8,361 nucleotides of DNA from an uncultured bacterium (GCA_937924555.1 CALDSN010000101.1:1-8361), one strand, 5' to 3'; counted from the first letter of the stretch, positions 1 through 6,994 are shown. The notes: generated from the letters alone by a model not told the origin. Numbers and translations are program-made.

Positions 1-1
1 G

Positions 2-2461
2 AAAATCTCCAACAATTCCAATCCCAACATATCTGACATCAGTGATGGTATGTTCTCTCTTATCGCCCCACAGCTAATGCTTATCAGCCCCAATGGCGGA
101 GAATCATTGATACGAGGCTCGCAAAACCAGATAAGCTGGACTTACGCAAACGTCACAGGGAGCCTTTTGGTGGAGCTATACCGTGGAGCAACAATGGATT
201 ATATAGCAACTATAAGCAACTCTGTGGCTGTTAACTCCGGAAGTTTTACCTGGAATGCTCCATCAGACTTGGCATTGGGGACTGATTATCGCATCAAGAT
301 AAGCAGTATCTCTATTCCGACCATAAGTGACATAAGTGACAATGCGTTTAACATCATATGCAGCCCCCCTCCGCTCACCTCTGCAGCAGATATAACGCAG
401 CAACCTCCCTTCATATATCCTAACACCCCTGCTCCATACGAGGTTAAAAGCAAATACTATGATCCCAATGGCGTTAATGACCTGAAGAACCTTTTCTTGC
501 GCATTGTAAACCCATACGACAACAGCATCACACTCTCTTACACTCCTGCTACAAACACATACTCAGTTTGGTCAGGAGCTTCCGGAGCGAACTATGCTAG
601 TCTGGAAAGCGTCAGCAAGAACTATACAACGGATAGCGTTGGCAGAATCGGCTGGGAAGTAACCTGGAAGTTTAAGATATTCAATCCTGCATGGGCTGCC
701 TGCCACAATGAGCTAAGGTTTGCCGTGATGGCGCAGGATGCATCCGACAATTTCAGCAACAACGGAGTATGGCTGGAGAGCAACGAGACAAGTTCTTTTG
801 CTTCCTATGGCATCACCTTTATTTGCAGAGACTACCAAAGCAACACCCCCGATGACAAGTCAGGTTGGCAGTTTGAGATAGCTGAGGCAATCAAAGACAG
901 GCTTGGCGGGCATGCCTACATCGGAAGGTACAATCCGCTCAGCGGTTTGTTTGAACAATATGACGGCACTCCTGATAATCCGGAACACAAAGAGCAGATT
1001 CTAATCTTTGACTGGACGGAAGATGGTTCGATGAACTTTGATGGCTATGCCGAGGCTGCTGCTGATGCTGCTTTCGCCGCACTGATGCCCTACTCCACTC
1101 TGCGCAACATGAACAACCTGCACTTGATTGGCTTCAGCCGTGGTGCGGTGGTGGTTAGTGAACTCACCGAAAGGTTGCTGAGAAACAATAAACCGGTGCG
1201 TCATGTAAGCTATCTTGACCCGCATGATTGGGGCTTCAACGGCATGGATGCTGATTTTGAGGTTAATGCCGGAACCCCCGACCCCTTCTATCCTACCCCA
1301 ACCGATATCCCCACAGGCATCATTACCCGCGCCATTCTGGGCTGGCAGGATGTGCCGTATATCGAGACAATTTTCCAGCGTCGAGGTAGTGATGACCCGC
1401 TGGCTCCCAATCAAGACAGTTGTAATGGAAGAGCTGTACCCGGTACCTCCAACGCTTGTTTCGCCGACAATTACGCAGTTGACCATCCCGGAATTGCCGA
1501 GCAGTATCTTAATTCCATCCTCAACTCAAACTACATCTTCTATCTCCGTCCCGGAGAAGATGCAAGCGCTGCCCAAGGCTTCCAAAGGTCTCGCATTGGC
1601 AATCTCCGGCTTGGAGCCATGGATGGTTTGCTCCGCACCGGTGAGTCCAGCTTATCGGCAGATTATAGCCCACAATATACTTCATTGTTCAATGGTGATT
1701 TCAGCTTTGGAGATGCGGGCAATATCCCCGGATGGAGCTTTCATGGCGGCTGCACCCAACATTGCATGCTGGAGATGGATGCAGAATCAGGAGGCTATTG
1801 CGCTATGCTGACCCAATCGGAACAGAGTGATGCTATACTGCGGCATAACCGCTTTTACATTGGGAGAAACAGCGCATATCTGCGGTTCAAGTATAAGGTG
1901 GTATCTCCGGGTTACAACGCATCCCTTTGCGTCAAGATTGAGGGGGAAAGCACACTCCTGGAAATCCCCCTCACCCCCACCGGTAATGTATTCATAGAGC
2001 GTGAGATAAACATCCAAGCATATCAAGGTAGAGTCGTTACTCTCAGTTTCATCCTTCCCTCTTCGCCCCAAACCCCTGGGGCAATCGTGCTGCTGGATGA
2101 TATTTCTATTCGCTATAACTCCGTTGCCTTGCTCGATGATTATCATGAAGATGAGCCTGATCCCGCCAATGTTTCCGGGTTTGGGAGCATGCTACTGCAC
2201 GGTGCATATCCCAATCCATTCAATCCAGTAACCACCATCCGTTTCAGCCTGAAGCAAGCACAGCATGTGAACTTGACTGTTTACAACCTGGCAGGCAGAA
2301 AGGTGCGTAACCTATGCTCCGCAGCGTATCCTGTGGGAGATTACAACTTAATTTGGGATGGTTGTGACGACCAAAACAAGGCTATGCCCAGCGGAGTCTA
2401 TATCCTTAAACTGCAATCCCCAACCGGAGTGATAAACAAGAAGCTCACGCTAATGAAATAA
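2..2461 (+). CDS. Secreted multidomain lipase-like hydrolase with C-terminal sorting domain (5' partial)
   Basis: Probable exported esterase/lipase; the substrate is unknown. The frame is open from base 2, and the residues before the first ATG (position 50) read like the end of another copy of the following domain (SDISD, then a Phe-rich strand), so ATG 50 is internal. Numbering from that ATG: residues 8-102 are a Kre9/KNH-like beta domain (ISPNGGE at 12-18); about 105-255 look Ig-like; about 260-500 are an alpha/beta hydrolase with nucleophile elbow GFSRG (Ser363), a following LDPHD segment (Asp390 or Asp393) and His479 in DHPG, a plausible Ser-Asp-His triad. Residues 548-690 resemble a carbohydrate-binding jelly roll (NGDFSFG start, LLDDISI end). 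Residues 712-803 are a FlgD-like/type IX-style sorting domain (AYPNPFNP 719-726, WDG, PSGVYILKL). Family knowledge places such proteins outside the cell or on its surface. The domain order is seen; enzymatic activity is inferred. Confidence 0.85.
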   Translation, partial: KISNNSNPNISDISDGMFSLIAPQLMLISPNGGESLIRGSQNQISWTYANVTGSLLVELYRGATMDYIATISNSVAVNSGSFTWNAPSDLALGTDYRIKISSISIPTISDISDNAFNIICSPPPLTSAADITQQPPFIYPNTPAPYEVKSKYYDPNGVNDLKNLFLRIVNPYDNSITLSYTPATNTYSVWSGASGANYASLESVSKNYTTDSVGRIGWEVTWKFKIFNPAWAACHNELRFAVMAQDASDNFSNNGVWLESNETSSFASYGITFICRDYQSNTPDDKSGWQFEIAEAIKDRLGGHAYIGRYNPLSGLFEQYDGTPDNPEHKEQILIFDWTEDGSMNFDGYAEAAADAAFAALMPYSTLRNMNNLHLIGFSRGAVVVSELTERLLRNNKPVRHVSYLDPHDWGFNGMDADFEVNAGTPDPFYPTPTDIPTGIITRAILGWQDVPYIETIFQRRGSDDPLAPNQDSCNGRAVPGTSNACFADNYAVDHPGIAEQYLNSILNSNYIFYLRPGEDASAAQGFQRSRIGNLRLGAMDGLLRTGESSLSADYSPQYTSLFNGDFSFGDAGNIPGWSFHGGCTQHCMLEMDAESGGYCAMLTQSEQSDAILRHNRFYIGRNSAYLRFKYKVVSPGYNASLCVKIEGESTLLEIPLTPTGNVFIEREINIQAYQGRVVTLSFILPSSPQTPGAIVLLDDISIRYNSVALLDDYHEDEPDPANVSGFGSMLLHGAYPNPFNPVTTIRFSLKQAQHVNLTVYNLAGRKVRNLCSAAYPVGDYNLIWDGCDDQNKAMPSGVYILKLQSPTGVINKKLTLMK

Positions 2462-2584
2462 CGACTGCACTTTCTGTATTGCAACCACAAAGAATCTGCT
2501 CCGGTAAGTTATTGTTAAACCGATCTTTCCATACCTGAACTGCAATTTTTCCCAAAATTTCCGCTTAATCTATCTCTCTATTAT

Positions 2585-2628
2585 CTCTAATTATTCTCTA
2601 ATGATTCCCTAATCAATCCCTAATATGA
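2585..2628. repeat. Four-copy 11-bp tandem repeat (CYCTAATNANN type)
   Basis: Four consecutive 11-base units begin at 2585, 2596, 2607 and 2618: ctctaattatt, ctctaatgatt, ccctaatcaat, ccctaatatga. The core CYCTAAT is kept in all four, and a decayed unit may precede them at 2574. The period is close to one helical turn, so the cores face the same side of the DNA. The array lies just upstream of the predicted promoter at 2647-2674. It could be an operator array, a bent upstream element or a neutral repeat; the sequence alone does not decide. Confidence 0.7.
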
Positions 2629-2634
2629 TTAGAG
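2618..2634. promoter_or_regulatory. Small palindrome at the end of the 11-bp repeats (possible operator)
   Basis: CTAAT and ATTAG (2620-2624 and 2628-2632) are perfect inverted arms around ATG. One mismatch outward, a further C-G pair gives CCCTAAT/ATTAGAG. The left arm is the core of the last tandem repeat, and the right arm is its inverted copy (ATTAGAG is the exact complement of the CTCTAAT core). It ends 12 bases before the predicted -35 box, a usual place for a regulator site. No binding protein can be named. Confidence 0.35.
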
Positions 2635-2646
2635 TATTATTCGTGA

Positions 2647-2674
2647 ATGACATTTGAATAACTCATATTGTAAT
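2647..2674 (+). promoter_or_regulatory. Predicted sigma70-like promoter for the 2742 gene
   Basis: ATGACA (2647-2652) matches the -35 consensus at 5 of 6 positions, and TGTAAT (2669-2674) matches the -10 consensus at 5 of 6, with a 16-base spacer. Transcription would start near 2681, giving a leader of about 60 bases before the ATG at 2742. It is the best promoter match seen in the 280-base gap at 2462-2741, and it sits directly downstream of the 11-bp repeats. The caveat is that promoter consensus in this phylum may differ from the standard one. Confidence 0.45.
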
Positions 2675-2700
2675 CAATGGAGGGAAAAGCGTCCAACTCT

Positions 2701-2745
2701 GTGCTTGACAGCATAAAGCATCGCATAGAAAAGGGAAAGTTATGA
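2701..2745 (+). CDS. Possible short upstream ORF overlapping the next gene's start (ATGA)
   Basis: In the frame ahead of the 2742 gene, a short open stretch ends at TGA 2743-2745, so stop and start share ATGA. This layout is typical of translational coupling. It could start at GTG 2701 (14 residues) or at ATG 2677 (22 residues, beginning MEGKASNSVL). GGAGGG at 2679-2684 is too far from GTG 2701 for normal use and overlaps ATG 2677. If the predicted transcription start near 2681 is right, the longer form is not transcribed. This may be chance, so it is kept only as a candidate leader peptide. Confidence 0.15.
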   Translation: MLDSIKHRIEKGKL

Positions 2746-3248
2746 AAAAAGGCAGACTCTTCTCTTGCGAACTGAAACGCTACCGTGAACCGGCACCCCC
2801 ATTATGTGCCGTATGCCCGCGTATCTTCAAATGCAGGAGCTTCCGAGCCTGGCACCAAATCCACAGCAAGGAATACCTGAAATTCATCCTTGAAATATGT
2901 AAGAAATTCCCAGATAAATACGAAATGGAGGTTCACTTCATGACCGAGAAGCAATCCTTTGTCCAAATCGTGGACAACAGCACCGGGAAGATTGAAAAAG
3001 TGGTAAACCTAAACGAGATTGAAGCCATGACTGCAGAAGATAAGCTTGCTCTTTCCCGCAACAAAAGCTTATTCGTGGTTACTCACCGTCTGGAACCAAT
3101 TGTTAAAGTGGAGCTTAAGAAGACTGTTATCTCTTCTCCCATCCAGTTTGCCGAGGCAAAGGAAGAGACGAAAGAACCGATAACCGAGGTAACCGAGTTA
3201 CCCGTTGAAGCTCCCAAGCCCAAAGGCAAAAGGACACCCAAAGCATAA
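2742..3248 (+). CDS. Hypothetical protein with N-terminal Cys cluster and charged C-terminal tail
   Basis: I do not recognise this 168-residue protein. The ATG is preceded by AAGGG (2731-2735) at a 6-base spacing. Residues 1-66 are basic and hold Cys9, Cys22, Cys25 and Cys31 (CX12CX2CX5C), which could bind zinc or an iron-sulfur cluster; this is inferred from spacing only. Residues 67-130 look like a small folded alpha/beta segment (FVQIVDNSTGKIEKVVNL, then a helix). From about 135 the chain is acidic and Pro/Glu-rich, and it ends in a basic Lys/Pro tail, suggesting a disordered linker or a nucleic-acid contact. No signal peptide or membrane segment is visible, so it is probably cytoplasmic. 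Met67 (position 2940) has its own strong ribosome binding site, so a 102-residue product lacking the Cys cluster is possible. It is likely the first main gene after the promoter at 2647-2674. Confidence 0.75.
   Translation: MKKGRLFSCELKRYREPAPPLCAVCPRIFKCRSFRAWHQIHSKEYLKFILEICKKFPDKYEMEVHFMTEKQSFVQIVDNSTGKIEKVVNLNEIEAMTAEDKLALSRNKSLFVVTHRLEPIVKVELKKTVISSPIQFAEAKEETKEPITEVTELPVEAPKPKGKRTPKA
2927..2942 (+). promoter_or_regulatory. Internal Shine-Dalgarno and in-frame start inside the 2742 gene
   Basis: GGAGG at 2927-2931 lies 8 bases before an in-frame ATG at 2940-2942 (Met67). This match is better than the AAGGG serving the ATG at 2742. It either marks the real start of a 102-residue protein or allows two isoforms, with and without the N-terminal cysteine cluster. 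Confidence 0.45.
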
Positions 3249-3293
3249 GCCAAACAGCAGCTTGGGAAAAAATCCTTTTACAGAATCGTGCGC

Positions 3294-3322
3294 TTGAAAA
3301 TAATGGCGCAAAATGGAAGAAT
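3294..3322 (+). promoter_or_regulatory. Weak candidate promoter upstream of the 3372 gene
   Basis: TTGAAA (3294-3299, 5 of 6 to the -35 consensus) and AAGAAT (3317-3322, 4 of 6 to the -10 consensus) are 17 bases apart, in the 123-base gap between the two small genes. The start would fall near 3329. Read-through from the upstream promoter is an equally good explanation for expression of the 3372 gene. Confidence 0.25.
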
Positions 3323-3355
3323 GGGCAGGTTGTGTCATAGATAGCATACCTGTCT
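3323..3355 (+). other. Leader hairpin just upstream of the 3372 gene's ribosome binding site
   Basis: GGGCAGGT (3323-3330) can pair with ACCTGTCT (3348-3355), giving 8 pairs including two G-U, around a 17-base loop. The stem ends 7 bases before AGGAG of the next ribosome binding site. No T-run follows, so it is not an intrinsic terminator. It would form only in read-through RNA, since a start near 3329 would cut into the left arm. Confidence 0.3.
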
Positions 3356-3371
3356 GCTTAAAGGAGATATT

Positions 3372-3737
3372 ATGTTTAAGCTGGATGAGAAACATTTGGA
3401 TGCCGCTAAGCAAATCGCCAAAGAACACCGCCGTAAAAAGAGCTGTGATGCCTGTTATGACCGCGGCTGGATTGGCGTATCCGAGCAGAACCTGCTAGTG
3501 CTTTGCACCCGTTGCGTGGAAATGGATGCTGCTATGGATGCATGGAAAGCTTACGTCTCCGAAAATGAAGAGTTGAAGGAACATTTCAGCGAGTTGTTCG
3601 AGGAAAAGCCCGTGGAAGAAGCAAGTGATGCCCCTACCAAGAGCACAGTGCATGAGCACCAAAAAGTGAGCCCCCAAGGCAAGCCCACCTTTAATCCGGG
3701 CTTAAGACGCACAGGGCATTCGAAGAAGATCGGCTAA
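3372..3737 (+). CDS. Small zinc-ribbon-like protein of unknown function
   Basis: A 121-residue protein whose ATG has a strong ribosome binding site (AAGGAG, 3361-3366, with TATTT-like A/T spacing). After a charged N-terminal helix, CDAC (Cys25, Cys28) and CTRC (Cys45, Cys48) form a CX2C-16-CX2C pair. Seen with the following DRGW turn, this resembles the treble-clef or DnaJ-type zinc ribbons that bind one zinc ion; zinc binding is inferred. Residues 52-85 are helical and strongly acidic, about 85-105 look disordered, and the end is basic (GLRRTGHSKK). There is no signal peptide or membrane segment. The order of Cys motif, acidic stretch and basic tail is shared with the preceding gene, which suggests the two work in a related cytoplasmic process, perhaps contacting nucleic acid or another protein. 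No named family could be assigned. Confidence 0.75.
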   Translation: MFKLDEKHLDAAKQIAKEHRRKKSCDACYDRGWIGVSEQNLLVLCTRCVEMDAAMDAWKAYVSENEELKEHFSELFEEKPVEEASDAPTKSTVHEHQKVSPQGKPTFNPGLRRTGHSKKIG

Positions 3738-3765
3738 TTAACCAATAAGCCATAACCACTATTAA

Positions 3766-3788
3766 CTGCCATAACTTGGCAGCTTGCC
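3766..3788 (+). other. Two mutually exclusive small hairpins ahead of ileS
   Basis: CTGCCA (3766-3771) and TGGCAG (3777-3782) form a perfect 6-bp stem with a 5-base loop. GGCA (3778-3781) can instead pair with TGCC (3785-3788). Both lie in the 100-base gap between the 3372 gene and ileS. No U-tract follows either, so neither is a convincing terminator. The first could be a weak processing or pause site. Confidence 0.25.
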
Positions 3789-3837
3789 TAAGCGCAATGT
3801 AGGTTGGAAAAGTAAGGAACTAAACGAGACCGGAATT

Positions 3838-6800
3838 ATGTATAAGACATTAGATCTAAAAGAGAATCCGCGCCATCTGGAACAGCGCATCAGAGAATAC
3901 TGGGCACAGCACAAGCTTGCCCGGAAAAGTATAGATATCCGTGAAGGTAAACAGCAGTTTGTCTTCTATGAAGGTCCCCCCACCGCCAATGGCAAACCGG
4001 GCATCCACCATGTGATGGCACGCACCCTGAAAGACGTGGTGTGCCGTTACAAAACCATGAACGGCTTCCAAGTGAAGCGCAAAGCCGGATGGGATACCCA
4101 CGGCTTACCCGTTGAGATTGAAGTGGAAAAGCTCCTCGGTTTGGAAGATAAAAAGGGTATTGAAGAATATGGGGTGGAAGAATTCTGCAAAAAGTGCCGC
4201 GAATCCGTATTCAGTTACGAGAAGCTATGGCGCGAAATGACAGAATTGATGGGCTATTGGATAGACCTTGATGATCCTTACATAACTCTGGATAATAACT
4301 ATATCGAAAGTGTTTGGTACATTCTGGACAACTTTTTTAATCGTAACCTGATATATAAAGCTCACAAGATTGTCCCCTATTGCCCAAGCTGTGGAACCCC
4401 GCTGTCCTCACATGAAGTGGCGCAGGGTTACAAGGATGTGGAAGACCCCTCCGTATTCGTGAAATTCAAGGCAAAAGACGAGGAAAACACCTATTACCTT
4501 GCTTGGACAACCACACCCTGGACGCTTATCTCCAATGTAGCCTTGGCAGTGCACCCTGATGAGACTTATGTTAAAGTGCTGCACCAGGGAGAATACCTTG
4601 TGCTCGCCAAAGCCAGGCTTGCTGTGCTTGGGGATGAAGTTGAGATAATCAACGAGTTTCCCGGGAGAGACTTGGAACGCAAAGCGTATGAGCCGCTGTT
4701 TACCTTTGTGGAAGTGGATAAAGCCGCTTGGTATATAGGTTTGGCAGATTATGTTACCATGAGTGATGGAACAGGAATAGTGCATACGGCTCCGGCATTT
4801 GGTCAGGATGACTATAGTCTGGGACGCAAGTATGACCTGCCTTTTGTGCAGCCCGTAGATGGCGAAGGTAAGTTCATCAGTGCCGTTACCCCTTGGGCTG
4901 GAATGTTTGTGAAAGCAGCAGATAAGGACATAATCCGTCACCTGAAAGAGAGCGGTAGTCTCTTTCGCCGTGAGCAGGTGAAGCACAGCTATCCGCATTG
5001 CTGGCGCTGTAGCAGTCCCTTGATATATTATGCCCGGGAAAGCTGGTATATCCGCACTTCAGACTTTAAACAACAGCTATTGGAGAATAATGCCAAGATA
5101 GCGTGGTACCCTTCCTTCGTGGGTGAAAAACGCTTTGGTGAATGGCTAGAGAACAATGTTGACTGGGCTCTTTCCCGTGATAGGTTCTGGGGTACTCCCC
5201 TAAATATCTGGTTGTGTGATAGCTGCGGAACGAAGCGTTCCATAGGCTCAATAGCACAGCTAAAAGCAGAGGGTAAGCTTGCCGATGGCTCTGAAGTGCC
5301 CCAAGATATTGAATTGCATAGACCTTACATAGATGATGTGCAGCTAACCTGCACTTGTGGCGGAGCTATGCACCGTACTCCGGAAGTGATAGACTGCTGG
5401 TTCGACAGTGGCTCCATGCCCTTTGCCCAATGGCACTATCCTTTCGAGAATGCCGAAAGATTCGAAAAAGAGCTGTTCCCCGCAGACTTCATCTCCGAAG
5501 GCATAGACCAAACCCGGGGATGGTTCTATTCCATGCTGACGATATCTACTTTATTGAAAGGTGTTTCCAGCTACAAAAGCTGTTTGGTTAATGACCTTAT
5601 CTTGGACAAGAACGGACAGAAGATGAGCAAGACCAAGGGTAACTCGGTTGATCCCATAGCCTTGATGCACGATTTTGGGGCAGATGCCATCCGCTGGTAC
5701 CTGCTGGAAGTTAGCCCGCCTTGGGTGCCAACCCGCTTTGATGCAGAAGGGGTGAAAGAAATCCTGGGCAAGTTTGTGGGCACCCTGAAGAACGTGTATT
5801 CCTTCTATGCCACTTATGCCAATATTGATGGCTTTGACGCCACTGCCTACCCTTATGATTGGGAACGCAGCGCCGAGATTGACCGCTGGATTATCTCCCG
5901 CTTGCACAGCCTGATAAAGGATGTTCGCACATGGACGGACAGCTACGAGTTTACCAAGGCTGTGCGCGCCATTCAGGATTTCGTGATCGACGAGGTATCC
6001 AACTGGTATGTACGCCGTAGCAGACGCAGATTCTGGGCATTTGAGCTTACGGAAGACAAGGTTGCTGCATACAGAACATTGTATCAGATATTATTGGAAG
6101 TAAGCAAGCTGATAGCACCATATACTCCATATCTTGCTGAGGAGTTGTACCTTAGCCTTAATGGTGGTGAGAGCGTGCATTTAGAGCTGTATCCCGAAAG
6201 CCTCTCCCGCTATGTCGATACCGAGCTGGAAAAGAAGATGCAGAGCGTGATAGACGTAGTGTCACTTGGGCGTGCAGCCCGTAACGATTGCCAGATAAAG
6301 ACCCGTCAACCCTTGGGTGAAATGTTCGTTCCTGCCAAGCTGGAGCCTGCACTTAAGGACATGATGGAACTGGTCAAAGAAGAAGTTAACATCCATCAGA
6401 TAAACTTCGTGCGCGAAGAAGATGGCTTTGTGCAATATGAGCTTAAGCCGGATTTCAAGGTTATGGGTCCCAAGTATGGCAAGCTGATGAAGGCTATTGG
6501 CACTGCTCTTACCAAGGTTCAGGGTTCGCTTGCCTTGGAAGAGTTCCAGGCAAAGGGAAGCTTTGCTCTCGAAGTGGAGGGTCAAACGCTTAATCTGTTG
6601 CCTGAGGACTTAGTGGTGCACATATTACCCAGAGATGGCTATGTGTTCGCTAACCAGAAGGATATCTTTGTAGCTCTGGATACCCGCATGACAGATGCCT
6701 TGATAAAAGAAGGTTTCGCCAGGGAACTGATAAATAAGATTCAATTCACCCGTAAAGAGCTGGGACTGGAGATTATGGACAACATAACCCTGAGCTTATA

Positions 6801-6960
6801 TGCGGACGAAGAAATAGTTGGTGCCATGCAAGCTCATAGCGATTATATTCTTAGCGAGACCCTATGTTCAAGCTACAAGGTGGTGAATGAAACAAGCGTT
6901 GATATGCAACAAGTGGATATTAATGGACACCAAGCATATTTAGGAATAGTGAAAGTATGA
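3838..6960 (+). CDS. ileS: Isoleucyl-tRNA synthetase, type 2 (IleRS2)
   Basis: Cytoplasmic class I synthetase that joins isoleucine to tRNA-Ile using ATP. At 1040 residues it fits the longer type 2 (eukaryotic-like) family; type 1 enzymes are nearer 930-940 and usually end in a zinc knuckle, absent here. Landmarks: GPPTANGKP then GIHH (55-58) as the HIGH motif; zinc-type Cys182/Cys185; editing-domain TTTPWT (224-229) and GIVHTAPAFGQDD with Asp324/Asp325; further Cys pairs at 460/463 and 505/507; WFDSGS (521-526); KMSKT (595-599); and the type 2 hallmark NWYVRRSRRRFW (722-733) in the anticodon-binding domain. All catalytic and editing signatures are intact. Start: the frame reaches back to TTG 3784, but family N-termini (YKTLDLKENP) fit ATG 3838; only a weak GGA precedes it. 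Type 2 enzymes are associated with mupirocin resistance. The next gene starts 31 bases downstream. Confidence 0.97.
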   Translation: MYKTLDLKENPRHLEQRIREYWAQHKLARKSIDIREGKQQFVFYEGPPTANGKPGIHHVMARTLKDVVCRYKTMNGFQVKRKAGWDTHGLPVEIEVEKLLGLEDKKGIEEYGVEEFCKKCRESVFSYEKLWREMTELMGYWIDLDDPYITLDNNYIESVWYILDNFFNRNLIYKAHKIVPYCPSCGTPLSSHEVAQGYKDVEDPSVFVKFKAKDEENTYYLAWTTTPWTLISNVALAVHPDETYVKVLHQGEYLVLAKARLAVLGDEVEIINEFPGRDLERKAYEPLFTFVEVDKAAWYIGLADYVTMSDGTGIVHTAPAFGQDDYSLGRKYDLPFVQPVDGEGKFISAVTPWAGMFVKAADKDIIRHLKESGSLFRREQVKHSYPHCWRCSSPLIYYARESWYIRTSDFKQQLLENNAKIAWYPSFVGEKRFGEWLENNVDWALSRDRFWGTPLNIWLCDSCGTKRSIGSIAQLKAEGKLADGSEVPQDIELHRPYIDDVQLTCTCGGAMHRTPEVIDCWFDSGSMPFAQWHYPFENAERFEKELFPADFISEGIDQTRGWFYSMLTISTLLKGVSSYKSCLVNDLILDKNGQKMSKTKGNSVDPIALMHDFGADAIRWYLLEVSPPWVPTRFDAEGVKEILGKFVGTLKNVYSFYATYANIDGFDATAYPYDWERSAEIDRWIISRLHSLIKDVRTWTDSYEFTKAVRAIQDFVIDEVSNWYVRRSRRRFWAFELTEDKVAAYRTLYQILLEVSKLIAPYTPYLAEELYLSLNGGESVHLELYPESLSRYVDTELEKKMQSVIDVVSLGRAARNDCQIKTRQPLGEMFVPAKLEPALKDMMELVKEEVNIHQINFVREEDGFVQYELKPDFKVMGPKYGKLMKAIGTALTKVQGSLALEEFQAKGSFALEVEGQTLNLLPEDLVVHILPRDGYVFANQKDIFVALDTRMTDALIKEGFARELINKIQFTRKELGLEIMDNITLSLYADEEIVGAMQAHSDYILSETLCSSYKVVNETSVDMQQVDINGHQAYLGIVKV

Positions 6961-6981
6961 TTAAAAGCAATAGATTAACCT

Positions 6982-6994
6982 GGAGGTTATCATA
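6982..6994 (+). promoter_or_regulatory. Strong Shine-Dalgarno pointing to an AUA start codon
   Basis: TGGAGGT contains GGAGG at 6982-6986. Five bases later is ATA (6992-6994), in the frame of the following gene. The nearest in-frame ATG (7007) is 20 bases from GGAGG and lies between the two cysteines of the first zinc knuckle. ATA therefore sits exactly where Met of the usual M-x-x-F-C zinc-ribbon N-terminus belongs. Confidence 0.6.

Noticed and set aside
1001..1486. 161-codon open frame on the - strand within the hydrolase gene
   Set aside because: It lies wholly opposite a well-supported domain and its translation has no recognisable features, so it is a shadow frame.
1215..1811. 198-codon open frame on the + strand in another frame of the hydrolase gene
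   Set aside because: It overlaps the catalytic domain and the jelly roll, which are clearly coded in the main frame; the composition is unlike a real protein.
2705..2731. TTGACA perfect -35 box close to the 2742 gene
   Set aside because: The only -10-like partner (TAGAAA, 15-base spacer) would start RNA near 2738, removing the ribosome binding site; ATGACA-N16-TGTAAT upstream is a better fit.
3259..3282. Intrinsic terminator after the 2742 gene (GGAAAAAATCCTTTT)
   Set aside because: The stem would be only GGA/TCC with an A-rich loop, too weak to stop transcription.
3313..3498. 61-codon frame starting before the zinc-ribbon gene
   Set aside because: It has no ribosome binding site and runs out of frame over the Cys motifs of the 3372 gene, which has a strong one.
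3776..3789. Sigma54-type promoter (TTGGCAGCTTGCCT)
   Set aside because: The GG and GC elements are only 6 bases apart, instead of the 10 needed.
3738..3837. T-box or other riboswitch in the ileS leader
   Set aside because: The gap is only 100 bases and has no T-box sequence, specifier stem or terminator; the small hairpins do not resemble any known leader.
3784..3837. TTG start extending ileS by 18 residues
   Set aside because: No ribosome binding site is present and the extra residues do not look like an IleRS N-terminus; ATG 3838 matches the family start.
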